Origin: Gari tellinella
Lineage: Eukaryota; Mollusca; Bivalvia; Cardiida; Psammobiidae
Direction: 5' to 3'
Assembly (NCBI GenBank): GCA_922989275.2
Contig: OV277874.1
Span: forward strand, 22,432,154-22,496,153
Length of the DNA: 64,000 nucleotides
Both the position numbers and the translations under genes were made by a program. Each line of letters begins with the position of its first letter. Position 1 is the stretch's first letter. Of this stretch, positions 19,405-29,719 are shown piece after piece. The notes under the pieces are model-generated. The model was not told where the DNA came from. It ran no database searches and saw only the letters and a program-made list of their open reading frames with translations.

Positions 19405-19610
19405 ACGTTGAGAAAAGCAACTGACAACCCTATGGTTACGCTTTCAAACAGTATAGCAACATACGAAACTTGACATTTCAAACAACCAATATCTTCAAGC
19501 TCCGTTTCACTGTGGACCTTCTTTATGTAGTAGCCTGTTTTCAAAGCTAGGAACATATTATTGGGTACAGCATCAAGCAAGATAAAATACTTTTAAAATT
19601 CATAAAGACA
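19405..19610. other. No gene seen
   Basis: Contains a C-tail-like piece near 19530-19570 (TAGTAGCCTGTTTTCAAAG). Otherwise nothing. Confidence 0.4.
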
Positions 19611-19800
19611 TTTATTTAATACAATACAATACAATACAATACCATTTATTTCAGCATTAAACATTACATGAATGTTCTTTAGCCTACAATACATACAAAG
19701 TAATGAGATTACTGTAACGAGAAATAAACATGTCATTTATAGGAGCAGAAAAATCTGTTAAATACAGGATCTAATTCAAATCATGTCAGTGCTGTATTAA
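19611..19800 (-). mobile_element. LINE 3' end fragment (inferred)
   Basis: On the minus strand an AATAAA signal (GCTGAAATAAATGG) is followed by four to five TATTG repeats, a common terminal microsatellite of invertebrate LINEs. No coding sequence remains. Confidence 0.45.
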
Positions 19801-19973
19801 GCGTCAATCGACTGATGTAAAAGGTCATTCCTTGGATCTATTTATAAGAAAAAAAGCAGACGGCAATTTAAGGTTATCACTATCATGTCACTGAAGTTAT
19901 CTCTCCTGAAAATAATTGTTTGTTTTTCAGACCGATTTATAGTGCATGACGCATGACATATTGCTACATCGGT

Positions 19974-20194
19974 TTAACCCCTTTACTGCCATGACGTCAT
20001 CAATTTTAAATAATATTGTCGTCTGCTTTTATTTTTAAAATTAAATATTTAGTTACTTTGACTTATGAAATATTGAAATGAGTGTAAAACAATTTGTATC
20101 CTGATCAGACGCCGCGTTACGCGGCGTCTGATCAGGATCCAAGCTGTTTTCAAAATTACTAGTGTACTCGGGGTAAGGCAGTGAATGGGGTTAA
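19974..20194 (+). mobile_element. Family E MITE (TTAA type), in T3
   Basis: TTAACCCCTTTACTGCCATG left, CAGTGAATGGGGTTAA right. P1 hairpin at 20082-20150 (TTTGTATCCTGATCAGACG, CCGCGTTACGCGG, mirror). The T1 copy gives the uninterrupted site, supporting TTAA as the target. Confidence 0.9.
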
Positions 20195-20338
20195 GAACGT
20201 AATATAATTCTGCATCATGGACTATATAGGTTGCAATAGCCGATATTGGTTTATGTAAGTAAAGAGTCAATTATATATGTATTGATACAATATTGATCAG
20301 AATATGTAGAGTTCATTTATGTCAATTTGTTTTATTAT

Positions 20339-20490
20339 AGGCTCCGAGGTTATAAAGCTTTTGACTTGAGTCTAAACTCGTTTCCCAAGCGTTTGATTGG
20401 TCAGATTTGAGCCTAGGCTCAAATCTGACCAATCAAATGCTTGGGAGCTCATTCAGATTCAACTAAAACGCTTTATAACATCGGAACCTG
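20339..20490. repeat. Palindrome K4
   Basis: Outer arms GGCTCCGAGGTTATAAAGC / GCTTTATAACATCGGAACC; inner perfect arms GATTGGTCAGATTTGAGCC / GGCTCAAATCTGACCAATC. Sits inside repeat T copy 3. Probably a foldback element. Confidence 0.8.
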
Positions 20491-20631
20491 GCATTCAAAT
20501 AATGCATCAGAAATTCGAAATTTACAACAAATGATACTCTGTTGTTTAACGTTGCAACAAACAATTTGTAAATAATTGGATAATGTTTGCAAAATATTAC
20601 ACTACATGATAAAGAGATTAGAAATTTCAAA

Positions 20632-20985
20632 GATTGTTTTACTTTTTTAAAGCTTCTTTAGGCGCATTCTGGTTTACTTTAAGTACAGTGGAGAATCTGT
20701 TATTCTTTCCCGTTTAAACGCAAACGTACGCAAACGCAAAACACTAAAACGTATAAAAGTACAACTTTTGGACAATTCTGATAATTCATCTTTATCTTGG
20801 TGGCAAACAGTTTGGAGCCTGATCAGACGCCGGGTTACCCGGCGTCTGATCTGGCTCCAAACTGTTTGTATGGGAAATTATAGTTTTAGCGTAAACGCGT
20901 TTATTGGGAAAGAATAACAGATTCTCCACTGTAGTAGCCTGCTTTCAAAACTAGAAACAGATTATGGGGTAAAGCGTTCAGCAGG
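20632..20985 (+). mobile_element. Family C fragment split by A
   Basis: Left TTTAGGCGCATTCTGGTTTAC, TTTAAG; right (after A) TAGCCTGCTTTCAAAACTAG, ATTATGGGGTAAAGCG. Only part of the C hairpin is present. Confidence 0.65.
20684..20933 (-). mobile_element. Family A MITE, young
   Basis: Complete 250-bp copy inserted at the TA following the C hairpin. Confidence 0.95.
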
Positions 20986-21037
20986 ATGAAATTCTTTTGA
21001 TAACATTTCTGCCCATGATAATTCGTTGAATTTCTTA

Positions 21038-21211
21038 TTAAGAAATGAATTGCGTACTTCCGGTATTCATGAGGAAATGCAACTTCAATGCTTTTACATG
21101 TACTAGCAAAGTGCGTGAAGCCCGAATGGCTTCTCGCTTAACTTTGCTAGTAAAAGCATTGAAGTTGCATTTCCTCATGAATAACGGACGTACGCAATTT
21201 ATTTCTTATAT
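21038..21211. repeat. Foldback K1
   Basis: Long inverted arms (about 75 bp): AAGAAATGAATTGCGTAC, GAGGAAATGCAACTTCAATG, CTTTTACATGTACTAGCAAAG, a GAAGCCCGAATGGCTTC tip, then mirrored arms ending GTACGCAATTTATTTCTTAT. End sequence is shared with K2 at 24456. Confidence 0.85.
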
Positions 21212-21504
21212 TTATATTCCATTGTGAACCGAGAACAGTACATAACCGTGCTAATAGACACTTTGTCCGTTGCTATGCGTTGCCAATGGTAGTAACGATC
21301 TCCATATATGGTATGAAAATAGTCCTAATCACATATCATAATTATTGGATACATTTAGACTTTTAACCGGTTAACTTTCTCGTTTTGTTTAAAAAACCTT
21401 CTGAGACATTTAAAAACACATAAATTTACGAAATATTTGTATTATAAGCATCTTCTTAAATATAGGTCATCGCCGATTTATTCACACGCCATGTTGCTTG
21501 ATCG

Positions 21505-23039
21505 AAAGCAGATACGATGGCTATTATTATCGGATTTTCCTTTGCTCACGGTAAGGACATTTAATTACTTATGCTTCACTCATTACCTGATATAATTTTT
21601 TGATACGTTACGGTTTTTAAAGTTTGTAATATATTATGTATTTCAGCAATATTTCTCTGTAAACAAGTGGCCTCCCAGCACAGCCACCCACATCCATTTT
21701 AAAACGTTGGTGTCGTTGTGTAGACATGATAGATCTACACATTGGTGTACACATATTCAGAAACCAATATGAGTTTCAAACAATTAAAGTTGTGATGTAG
21801 ATTATCTTTTTAGTAAGAATATATTATTGGTGACTGAAATTTCCAAAAGGAATAGTATGATACATCATGTCTGAAATAGTTCTAAAACTGCTTGTTACTT
21901 TGTATCATTTCAGATGATGCAGTCAATCTCATTAGAAACAGTCATGTATAAAACAAATCCATCATTGATTTAGATGTGGCTAGCATTTGTGGAAAAGAAA
22001 ATACAATCCAAGTTGAAACAACGTAAGTACTCTTTGATTGGTGCGTTGAGTTGAATTTTGATTGATGATGAAATACATGTAAGCATAAAGATTTGATGTG
22101 ATTATCATTATGTAGGGTAAGGGGTACATGTAAAAGATGAGTTGCAGACTGGCGACTGCACAATTTACACTACGGAAGCCCCTTTTGATGCATTTTAAGG
22201 TTGAACGTCCCTAATGAGATCAGATCATCTCTGTCATTCAAGTTCGGTTATCAACATATCTAGCGATTAATCATTATTGTCAACTGACATTCGGTTAGCA
22301 TGGTTTCGTACCGGCGGTCAGTAGGCGCGAGAATGGTCGCTTTTTTCTATCAACGGAACATACCATACATTGACTCGATCTCATTAGAAACATTCAACCT
22401 TAAATAAAATTTCCCTAATTGATGTACAGAAAAGCAGGACTCCAGATAAGAGGGAGTAGTTCTAAATTGAACAAATTAAACATTTTCTCACTCATTTAAG
22501 CAACAAATCCTATGCTGTTACTACTCAATTGCTCAATGAGGTTATTCTAATGAGTAGTAACTCCATCGGGTTTATTGCAGAAATATAGACTTAAGTTTTT
22601 GAAATACCCCCCTTATCTGGAGCTCTGGAAAAGAATATGTTGGGTTATTCTTTCCCATTTTTCATAAATTCCAAATGAAATAGACCTTGAATTTGGAAAA
22701 TTACTTAAAAAAAATCTGTAGACTTATTTTTATTTGAGTGACTAACAGTTTGGAACTTGATTTGAAAACATTTAAAGAGAATACAGCCAATCTGATTGCA
22801 TTAGCCTTTTTATGCTTAAACTTGCTTGTTTATTTTCAGACATGGTTGCTGCAGATGACACTGAGCAAAGGGATCTACCAAGCATCTGTTTTTGTTCGGA
22901 AGATAAGTTCCTACTAAAGGATCGGATTGAACTTTCATCTCTGTGGTCAGACATGAACATTATAATTATGCCGTGCCTCAAAGTCAGCGTCATTCATTCA
23001 TGTATTGCAGACAGTGAGACGAACTATATACATGTATAA
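21505..23039 (+). pseudogene. Possible host-gene exon remnants, function unknown
   Basis: Three pieces have exon-like borders. 21518-21551 starts ATGGCTATTATTATCGG and ends at a donor GTAAGG. 21913-22019 lies between ATTTCAG and a donor GTAAGT; in the continuing frame it encodes LIRNSHV, then one TAA, then NKSIIDLDVASICGKENTIQ. 22842-23039 follows TTTATTTTCAG and reads DMVAADDTEQRDLP, SEDKFLLKDRIELSSLWSD to a stop. The second-to-third join is out of frame, and a J element occupies the putative intron. No domain is recognised. Could be an expressed gene with missing exons, a pseudogene or chance. Confidence 0.3.
22435..22628. mobile_element. Family J MITE, copy 3
   Basis: CAGGACTCCAGATAAGAGG left, CCTTATCTGGAGCTCTGG right. 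Central hairpin at 22505-22565 partly decayed (TTACTACTCAATTGC / GAGTAGTAACTCC). Confidence 0.75.
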
Positions 23040-23440
23040 TCTATAATGATTTGTATTGATCCGAGGGTAAACTAATCATCAAAAAACATACATGTGTTCA
23101 GTATTTAATTAAATCACATAGGGCATGGATTTAGATTAAATTTGATTATTTTAATTTGTGCATTGCAACATAAACTTTCGACATGTGGAGTGTGGGGTGT
23201 TTATTTACTCTGTCACGTATCAACTCTCCAGTGATAAATCAGAAAATAGGTCTTAACTGGGTCAGTATTATTCCGCGCTAATTCACGCCTACACCACGGA
23301 ATTCTGGGTAAAGGAAATCTAGTTTAGACTGTTTTTTTTAGTCGGCATTCATGAGCTGATACAACTCTATTCTAACATAGTGTTTATATAAGGAATGTGC
23401 AAGGGGAATGTAAATATTAAGACATAAAGCCAGACGGCTC
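23040..23440. other. No gene seen
   Basis: AT-rich, nothing supported. Confidence 0.4.
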
Positions 23441-23885
23441 ATTTGAAGTCAATAATTTCATGTACATGTGTAACTAAAGTGTTTGTTTTTCAGACCGCAT
23501 GCCATATTGCTATCTCGATTTTAGAACGTAATATAATTATGCAGGGCTGCCATAAGTTGACATGAAAAATCCTAAGATTTCCAAAGTTGCATTTTTCAAG
23601 TGCGATTTTACGAATCGTACCTTTACCCCATAGCCTGTTTCTTGTGTTATTGACAAGCGACTTCTTAAAACAAGCTGTAAGTAAAACAGAATGCGCCTTA
23701 AGGCGCAATCTGCTTTACTTTCAGTCTGCTTTAAGCTACCATATACTAGAAAAAAAATCCGGAGATTTAGGAAAAATCAGGAGAAATGGCAGCCCTGATT
23801 CTGTGTCACGGAATAGCTAGGTGTTCAATATTCAAGATAGGTTTATGTTAGTCTAGAGACAATTAGACATTTATTTCGATATTAT
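23440..23885 (+). repeat. Repeat T, copy 4, interrupted by R and C
   Basis: GTTTGTTTTTCAGACCGCATG, TTTTAGAACGTAATATAATT, then R1, then GTGTCACGGAATAGCTAGG and AGACAATTAGACATTTATTTCG. Confidence 0.65.
23542..23797. mobile_element. Family R MITE with nested C fragment
   Basis: CAGGGCTGCCATAAG left and AATGGCAGCCCTG right; inner ends GAAAAATCCTAAGATTTCC / GGAGATTTAGGAAAAATC. The centre (23619-23740) is a C copy (CTTTACCCCATAGCCTG, hairpin with AGAATGCGCCTTAAGGCGC). Flanking ATTATG/ATTCTG may be the target duplication. Confidence 0.7.
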
Positions 23886-23904
23886 TGATTTAAAAGCAGC
23901 ACAT

Positions 23905-23996
23905 CAGGTGTCCTTTTCTACGTTTGATTGCGATGCGTTTGCGCTTTGTTTGTGTTGAAACGGGAACTACTCAAATCATGTCTTCTCTATTGTACG
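23905..23996 (+). mobile_element. Family A MITE, old right-end fragment
   Basis: TGTCCTTTTCTACGTTTGA, GCGATGCGTTTGCGC, TTGAAACGGGAAC, TGTCTTCTCTATTGTA. Confidence 0.6.
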
Positions 23997-24048
23997 TGGT
24001 CGTAATAAAGAGGTTTTAATTTAATTAGTAAAATGCTGCAATTGAGTC

Positions 24049-24210
24049 TACAGTAAAACATCTACACTACAATAACTAAATTTTGTTAATTATTAGATGT
24101 TTACGACATGACTGTTTAAAGCAAGGTGACGGTAAAACAAAAACGTACTATAGGAGCTTTCTGTTTTACTGTCACATTGTTTTAAATAATCGCCTATACG
24201 GTTGAAATTC
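24049..24210 (+). mobile_element. Family H MITE, right end missing
   Basis: TACAGTAAAACATCTACACTAC, P2b hairpin (GTTTAAAGCAAGGTGACGG, then ATAGGAGCTTTCTG and mirror). A further H-like end, GTCGTAATAAAGAGGTTTTA, precedes it at 23998-24018. Confidence 0.65.
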
Positions 24211-24455
24211 TGTTTTTGTTATACGATTTTTCATTAACAATACTAAATCAATTGTGTACCATTATATCATATATTTCTCGCAGGAAGTTACTATAAAGAT
24301 AATATAAAAAATTATTGTAGAACCGCTTTGACTTAAATCATTTTGATTTTCTGCACGATATCAGCAATTCATTGATTATTGCTGAATTGATATGAGATGG
24401 TTGATCAGCTCAAAACTGTTTGCAATTGACATAATTGTTTGAGCATGAAGTCGTT

Positions 24456-24594
24456 TATATAAGAAATGAACTGATTGTTTTCAGTGTTTAAGGAAAATAA
24501 ACGACAGAATATTATCAGCAAATTTGCCGATAACTTCCTGTCGTTTATTTCGCTTGAACACCGAAAAACTCAGTTCATTTCTTATATTTACAAG
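24456..24594. repeat. Foldback K2
   Basis: Inverted arms ATAAGAAATGAACTGATTG, TTTTCAGTGTTTAAGG, AAATAAACGACAG / CTGTCGTTTATTTCGC, TTGAACACCGAAAAACTCAG, TTCATTTCTTATA. Outer ends match K1 although the interior differs. Confidence 0.85.
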
Positions 24595-25378
24595 ATATTT
24601 GGTGTAATTTCTAATATAAAATGAACATTTTGTTAGTACGCATGTATGTTTAATCCATACTAGAATAATGTGTACCATATAAGAACCAGTCATGACTGCA
24701 TTACTGAAGCTGTGTACATTCGAAAGTAAAAAATATAAGTTCAATTGTTTACATTCTAGCGTCCTTAACTCGACAGTAAGGCGCTAAAATGCCAATTTGA
24801 CGTCATTTGGAAATGACGTCATTTTTAAAGTAGGATAAATGTATCGATTTTTTGTCATAAAGAAATGCAGAGAGCAGCTGTTTATAAGGTATATCAACTT
24901 CCTTGCAATTTATCTCATTAATAAAGAAGCACTTTTGTCGGTTATCATAGTTCCTTCATAGGAAGGCATACATCGGTTCAGAATATTGTTTTGAAAAATC
25001 CGCCAAATGTTTGCTGCCCAAATTCCAAAGATTAAATCGTGAATGAAAAATGCATATGCCTCCGCCTCCTCTTCGAAACATATCCACAATACCCGCCTCC
25101 TTGAGCAATTACATCTTAACGCATTAATAGACGACACATTTGTCAATGGAATTGAGTGGGACGAATGTAAATATTTAAAAAAGAGTATTCTCAACAGTGA
25201 CTGTAATTATTCAAATACAATACGAATTACTGATTCTGCAAGCCTTTCCTATTTTATTACGTAAACTAGTAACAATTTCGAATCTGATTACCTCGTGTTG
25301 GTTCCACTTTAACTTTCTATTAGTCCCAGGTGAGTAACATATTCATGAACGAGGAAGTGCTGTGTTACATTTTACATA
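24595..25378. other. No supported gene
   Basis: A CRE-like pair TTGACGTCATTTGG / AAATGACGTCATTT lies at 24797-24824. Between 24910 and 25264 both strands hold open frames (94 codons minus, 73 plus). The minus one reads FEEEAEAYAFFIHDLIFG and IWAANIWRIFQNN, which I do not recognise. Could be a retroelement scrap. Confidence 0.35.
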
Positions 25379-25721
25379 TACAATGTTCCCTCAATACGAC
25401 GGTCCTCCGAACAACAATTCCCTCCTTACAACAATGATTGCCACTGCCCCGCAAAAAGACAATTATGTCTACCCTTTCATTGGTGCAATATCGTCTGCTT
25501 TTAATTGTCGTCTGCTATTTTTACGTAAAGTTACGTATTGGATATTTTGACCAGAGAAACATAATTACAAACAAACAGTTTGAACCCATATCAGACGCCG
25601 CCTACGTGATCTAGGTTCAAATTGTTTGCAAATGTAGTTTACGGTTATAAATTTTCCTTCCCTTCAATATTCTTTCGAACAACACACAAACACTATTTGT
25701 CACCCATTGAGTGACGTTGTA
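25379..25721 (+). mobile_element. Family B MITE, right end cut by A
   Basis: TACAATGTTCCCTCAATACG left, GGTCCTCCGAACAACAATTCC, AATATCGTCTGCTTTTAATTG, P1 hairpin at 25573-25630 (TTTGAACCCATATCAGACG / TCTAGGTTCAAATTG), ending CATTGAGTGACGTTGTA where A begins. Confidence 0.8.
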
Positions 25722-25969
25722 CAGCGGAGAATCTGTTATTCTTTCCCGTTTAAACGCAAACGTACGCAAACGCAAAGCGCTAAAACGTAGAAAAGAACAA
25801 CTTTTGGACAATTCTGATATTTCATGTTTATCTTGGTGGCAAACAGTTTGGAGCCTGATCAGACGCCGGGTTACCCGGCGTCTGATCTGGCTCCAAACTG
25901 TTTGCACTGCAAATAATAGTTTTAGCGTAAACGCGTTTATTGGGAAAGAATAACAGATTCTCCACTGTA
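25720..25969 (-). mobile_element. Family A MITE, young
   Basis: Complete 250-bp copy; left end TACAGCGGAG has one change. The B sequence does not resume on its right, so a deletion or adjacent insertion occurred. Confidence 0.95.
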
Positions 25970-26213
25970 ACCCTTTAACTGCCAAATTGTTTGTAAGATG
26001 TTTACCCCTTCACCGTTTCATTGTCGTCTGCTTCAATGTTGCTGTCTGCAATGCCGTTTAAAAGTTTAAAAATAAGGCAGTATGACTGAAGAATTTCAAA
26101 ACGAGTGTCAAACAGTTTGGATCCTGATCAGACGCCGCGTAACGCGGCGTCTGATCAGGATCAAAATTGTTTGCAAACACGCGTTTAAGCGTCAATGAGA
26201 GCAAAAGGGTTAA
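25970..26213 (+). mobile_element. Family E MITE (TTAA type)
   Basis: ACCCTTTAACTGCC left, GCAAAAGGGTTAA right. Clean P1 hairpin at 26107-26175: CAAACAGTTTGGATCCTGATC, AGACGCCGCGTAACGCGGCG and mirror. Confidence 0.85.
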
Positions 26214-26526
26214 TCTCTTCTAAGGACTAATCCAATAGTCCTGAGTTCTTGGTCTGCAGTATATAATAAAACACTCGGGATCTTGGTTCCTGTACAACAA
26301 TTGTTAAAGGGAAGTTGGTTGACGTCTGCTGTAAGATTATATTTGTTATTTCTATTGAAGTATTCGCCCGTTGAAATTTCATTATTGACATTTTCCGGTT
26401 TTTTCCTGATTCAATTCATATTTGGGTACATTTAAATCCGTCTTGATATGGATTAAATATACCAGTTTAATTGAATTGAACTTGCCTTTATATAACACTT
26501 GTCCCAAAGCGACCGTTACCTCTTAC
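26214..26526. other. No gene seen
   Basis: AT-rich, nothing supported. Confidence 0.45.
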
Positions 26527-26752
26527 ACCCTTTACCCTAGAGCCTGTTTCTAGATTTGAATATAGGTGACTATTTAAACAAGGTTGAAAGTAAAGCAGAA
26601 TGCGGCCTGCTTTAAGTTACCACCTACTAGAATTAAGAAAATACTTCTTCTGATACATTTTCATGACTGTATAGACTATATTATTTTCTTCCGCGGAGGA
26701 TTAAACGGAATGCGCTAAAAGGCGTTTCTATAAGGTACATGTAAAGGGTTAA
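26527..26752 (-). mobile_element. Family C MITE
   Basis: ACCCTTTACCCTAGAGCCTG left, TACATGTAAAGGGTTAA right. Hairpin right arm shortened (TAAAGCAGAATGCGGCCTGC). TCCGCGGAGGATTAAACG marks the C right half. Confidence 0.8.
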
Positions 26753-26916
26753 ACCTTTCACGACAATGACGCTTCTGCTATAAACAATTGCCGTCTACTT
26801 TTAATTCTCAAATTCAAGCCTTATTAAGAGCTAAATTGGCTAAAATAAGAACAGGATCAAGACAATTTGCAAATAACTATTGAACATGTATCTAGGTAAT
26901 GCGTTGAGGGCGTTAA
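26749..26916 (+). mobile_element. Family E-like MITE, decayed
   Basis: TTAAACCTTTCACGACAATG left, GTTGAGGGCGTTAA right; hairpin reduced to AACAGGATCAAGACAATTTGC. Shares a TTAA with the C copy. Confidence 0.5.
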
Positions 26917-26961
26917 CCCTATTAAGACAAAAGCATGACAATAGTTTATACAGTACTCTCT

Positions 26962-27211
26962 TACAGTGGAGAATCTGTTATTCTTTCCCGTTTAAACGCA
27001 AACGTACGCAAACGCAAAGCGCTAAAACGTTGAAAAGAACAACTTTTGGACAATTCTGATATTTCATGTTTATCTTGGTGGCAAACAGTTTGGAGCCTGA
27101 TCAGACGCCGGGTTACCCGGCGTCTGATCTGGCTCCAAACTGTTTGCACTGCAAATAATAGTTTTAGCGTAAACGCGTTTATTGGGAAAGAATAACACAT
27201 TCTCCACTGTA
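26962..27211 (-). mobile_element. Family A MITE, young
   Basis: Complete 250-bp copy (right end CACATTCTCCACTGTA). Confidence 0.95.
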
Positions 27212-27229
27212 CTAAACCGGCCTTCCCAA

Positions 27230-28500
27230 AAATGAACCCCTCTCTACAACAACGCTGTACCCAAAAAAAGACAATAAAGTCTTACACTGTCAGTGCTGCA
27301 ATATCGTCTGATTAAAATTGTCAACTGCTGTTTTTTCTCATAGTAGAGGAACTTATCATATATGGAATATAAAAATGACGAGTAACAAACAATTTGAATC
27401 AAGGTCAGATGCGGCGTCTGGTCCGGATTCTAAATGTCGTCGCGTGAGTCTTACAACGTTCTATGTCCATTTTGTAAACAAATAGAGTTCTATAATTATA
27501 CCGTTGGAAAGCTATTTTCAAGAGCTATCTCCTGGTGCAAATCATATGTTTATCCGAGCTTTCTATTTGAAGTTATCGCCAGTATTACAATGTTCTATCT
27601 CCATTTTTAACGTTTTGTTTAGTCTTACAATGGTCTATGTCCAATTTATCCAGTCATTGTGTTCCAATTGGATCACGTGACAGAAATTTCCAAAATGGCT
27701 GCGACCTTCATGGTTATTGGCGTACAGTGTAATAGGCGAAATACCCATGTATCTTTAACTACACGTGTAGTTCAAAGTAAAGTGATTAATTTAAAGTAGA
27801 TAGCTGCTTAAAACAATATGAAAGTAAAACTGAATACCCCTTTAAAGAAGTCCCACCAAGCCAAGTCGCACAAGGGAGACTATAAACCGAGGTCGCATGT
27901 ACGGATGTTAACAACAACAACAAACCAAACCCATTTCTTAAGAAGTATTCTGTTTTGTCTGCTTGTCTGCTTGTCAGCGACCTGTATTTCTTGGCCGAGG
28001 GGGTAATTTCATCAAAATAAGCAAAAATATCCCCATTGGGGAGTATTTAGAATGGACATAGAACATTGTAATACTGTAATTGTTCATGCAATTGTCTAAA
28101 ACTGTATTGTTAATAATGTTCTATCTCCACAAAATGGACATAGAACATTGTAATAATGAGTGAAATAGAAGGTAGAGTTTGAGAAATGATCTATCTCAAA
28201 CCGAAAGTAAGATATATCTCAAAAACCATGCTTACAATCCTCATAAAACTTTAAATGGAACCCTTTGCATTCACAATTCATCAGGTAAAGTCGAAAGAAT
28301 TTTCAAAATCCATCAAAATTATGCTGTTTAATTGGTCCAAAACTTTAAAGTCAATTTTCTCAAAACAACCCTCATGTGAGATAGAACGTTGTAAGACTAA
28401 CACGACGATGTTTGCAAATGTACGCCAACTCTGAAATTTCCTCCCTACAACAACTTCCTCCGGACAATACACGGAATATTTGTCAGGGAGATAAAGGGGA
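27230..28500 (+). mobile_element. Family B MITE split by element N
   Basis: Left CCCCTCTCTACAACAACGC, AATATCGTCTGATTAAAATTG, GTCCGGATTCTAAATG; resumes at 28408 with TTTGCAAATGTACGCC, TTTCCTCCCTACAACAAC. Outer ends decayed. Confidence 0.65.
27437..28407. mobile_element. Element N (971 bp, novel inverted-repeat element)
   Basis: Inverted ends TCGTCGCGTGAGTCTTAC and GTAAGACTAACACGACG, extending into ACGTTCTAT / ATAGAACGT. ATG on both sides (27434-27436, 28408-28410) is the likely target duplication. The phrase ACAATGTTCTATCTCC or its complement GGACATAGAACATTGTAA recurs inside (about 27595, 27630, 28055, 28120, 28138). No transposase ORF. Superfamily not recognised. Confidence 0.7.
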
Positions 28501-28524
28501 CAGAAAGACAGATACATACATACA

Positions 28525-28776
28525 TTAACCCTTTACCCAATAACCTATTTAGAATATAACAGACAGGTGATCACTTAAAGCAGGTTGAAAGTAAAGCAGA
28601 ATGTGCCTAAAGTCACATTCTGCTTTACTTTCAGCCTGCTTTAAACTCCCATCTGTAAGGCTATATACAAATATTTGTTATGGTAATTGTTCATGAGGGT
28701 ATAAACTGGAACTATTTCCTTCAACGGAGGAATAAATTAAATACGCTAAAAGTCGCTTCTATGGAGGAAAGGATTC
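28525..28776 (-). mobile_element. Family C MITE, near-complete
   Basis: TTAACCCTTTACCCAATAACC left; TATGGAGGAAAGGATTCA right (TTAA decayed to TTCA). P2 hairpin at 28573-28650 (AGAATGTGCCTAAAG / CACATTCTGC): the G to T change is mirrored by an A in the other arm. Confidence 0.88.
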
Positions 28777-28796
28777 AGGCACATTCTGTTTTTCTT

Positions 28797-28879
28797 TCAT
28801 ACCCGTAAGCCACGTTTTAATTAAAAAATATAGGTATTTTCGAACTAATACGAGTTCGAACTATTGAGTTGCGATTGTA
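28797..28879. mobile_element. Family I fragment
   Basis: CATACCCGTAAGCCACG, TTTCGAACTAATACGAG, TTGAGTTGCGATTGTA; its terminal TA carries the next A. Confidence 0.5.
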
Positions 28880-29127
28880 CAGTGGAGAATCTGTTATTCT
28901 TTCCCGTTTAAACGCAAACGTACGCAAACGCAAATCACTAAAACGTAGAAAAGAACAACTTTTGGACAATTCTGATATTTCATGTTTATCTTGGTGGCAA
29001 ACAGTTAGGAGCCTGATCAGACGCCGGGTTACCCGGCGTCTGATCTGGCTCCAAACAGTTTGCACTGCAAATAATAGTTTTAGCGCAAACGCGTTTATTG
29101 GGAAAGAATAACAGAGTCTCCACTGTA
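28878..29127 (-). mobile_element. Family A MITE, young
   Basis: Complete 250-bp copy; hairpin left arm reads CAAACAGTTAGGAGCC and the right arm CTCCAAACAGTTTGC (independent changes). Confidence 0.95.
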
Positions 29128-29529
29128 CATGCACCAGAATTAACACTGTTGGCACCTTACTTACCAAATGTACGAGTTTGGGCATTTTCGTTGTTGTTTA
29201 CAACATTTATATGTCCATTTTAATGGATTACATATTGACTTATAGCATGTTTGAAACTTTCAGTGTAACATTATAGCACATTAAACGTCATTAGTATGTG
29301 ACATTTAGTTGCAAAAACAGACCGCAAGTCTCTCTCAGAAACATTCCTGGATGAAGTTCCATCCATTATGTATATAATACAGCTGATAAAAAAAAAACCA
29401 TCGCTTCCAATGATAAAGTATATCGTCAAGGCACTAAAATAATAGCTGCACTCTGGAAAAATACTATAGCCCCGCTTAATACCAACATATCAGTTACTGT
29501 AATATGCTCATATACATGTATATATAATA
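29128..29529. other. No gene seen
   Basis: AT-rich, nothing supported. Confidence 0.45.
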
Positions 29530-29719
29530 GATAGGAAGACACCTTTTGAAAGTTTTGCAATTTCTGACCATCGTTGTTAATCTGAGTGACACACAGATTA
29601 GAGTTTGATCAGACGCCGGGTTAACCGGCGTCTGATCTTGCTTCAAACTGTTTGCTACGTAAATAACAATGTAAGTGTAAGCACATTTATTGGGAAAGAA
29701 TAACGGTCTATCCATTGCA
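29530..29719 (-). mobile_element. Family A MITE, old
   Basis: CACCTTTTGAAAGTTTTGC, AGAGTTTGATCAGACGCCGG, GTTAACCGGCG, TTATTGGGAAAGAATAACGG, CTATCCATTGCA. Left end eroded. Confidence 0.65.

Larger units (their letters stand above)
19880..20540 (+). repeat. Repeat T, copy 3, interrupted by E and K4
   Basis: TGTCACTGAAGTTATC, GCATGACGCATGACATATTG, then E (19974-20194), then GAACGTAATATAATTCTGC, CGATATTGGTTTATG, then the K4 palindrome (20339-20490), then ATAATGCATCAGAAATTCG. Confidence 0.75.

Noticed and set aside
24910..25264. Overlapping open frames on both strands as a gene
   Set aside because: No recognisable motif, no splice or polyadenylation support, and open on both strands; left as unknown.
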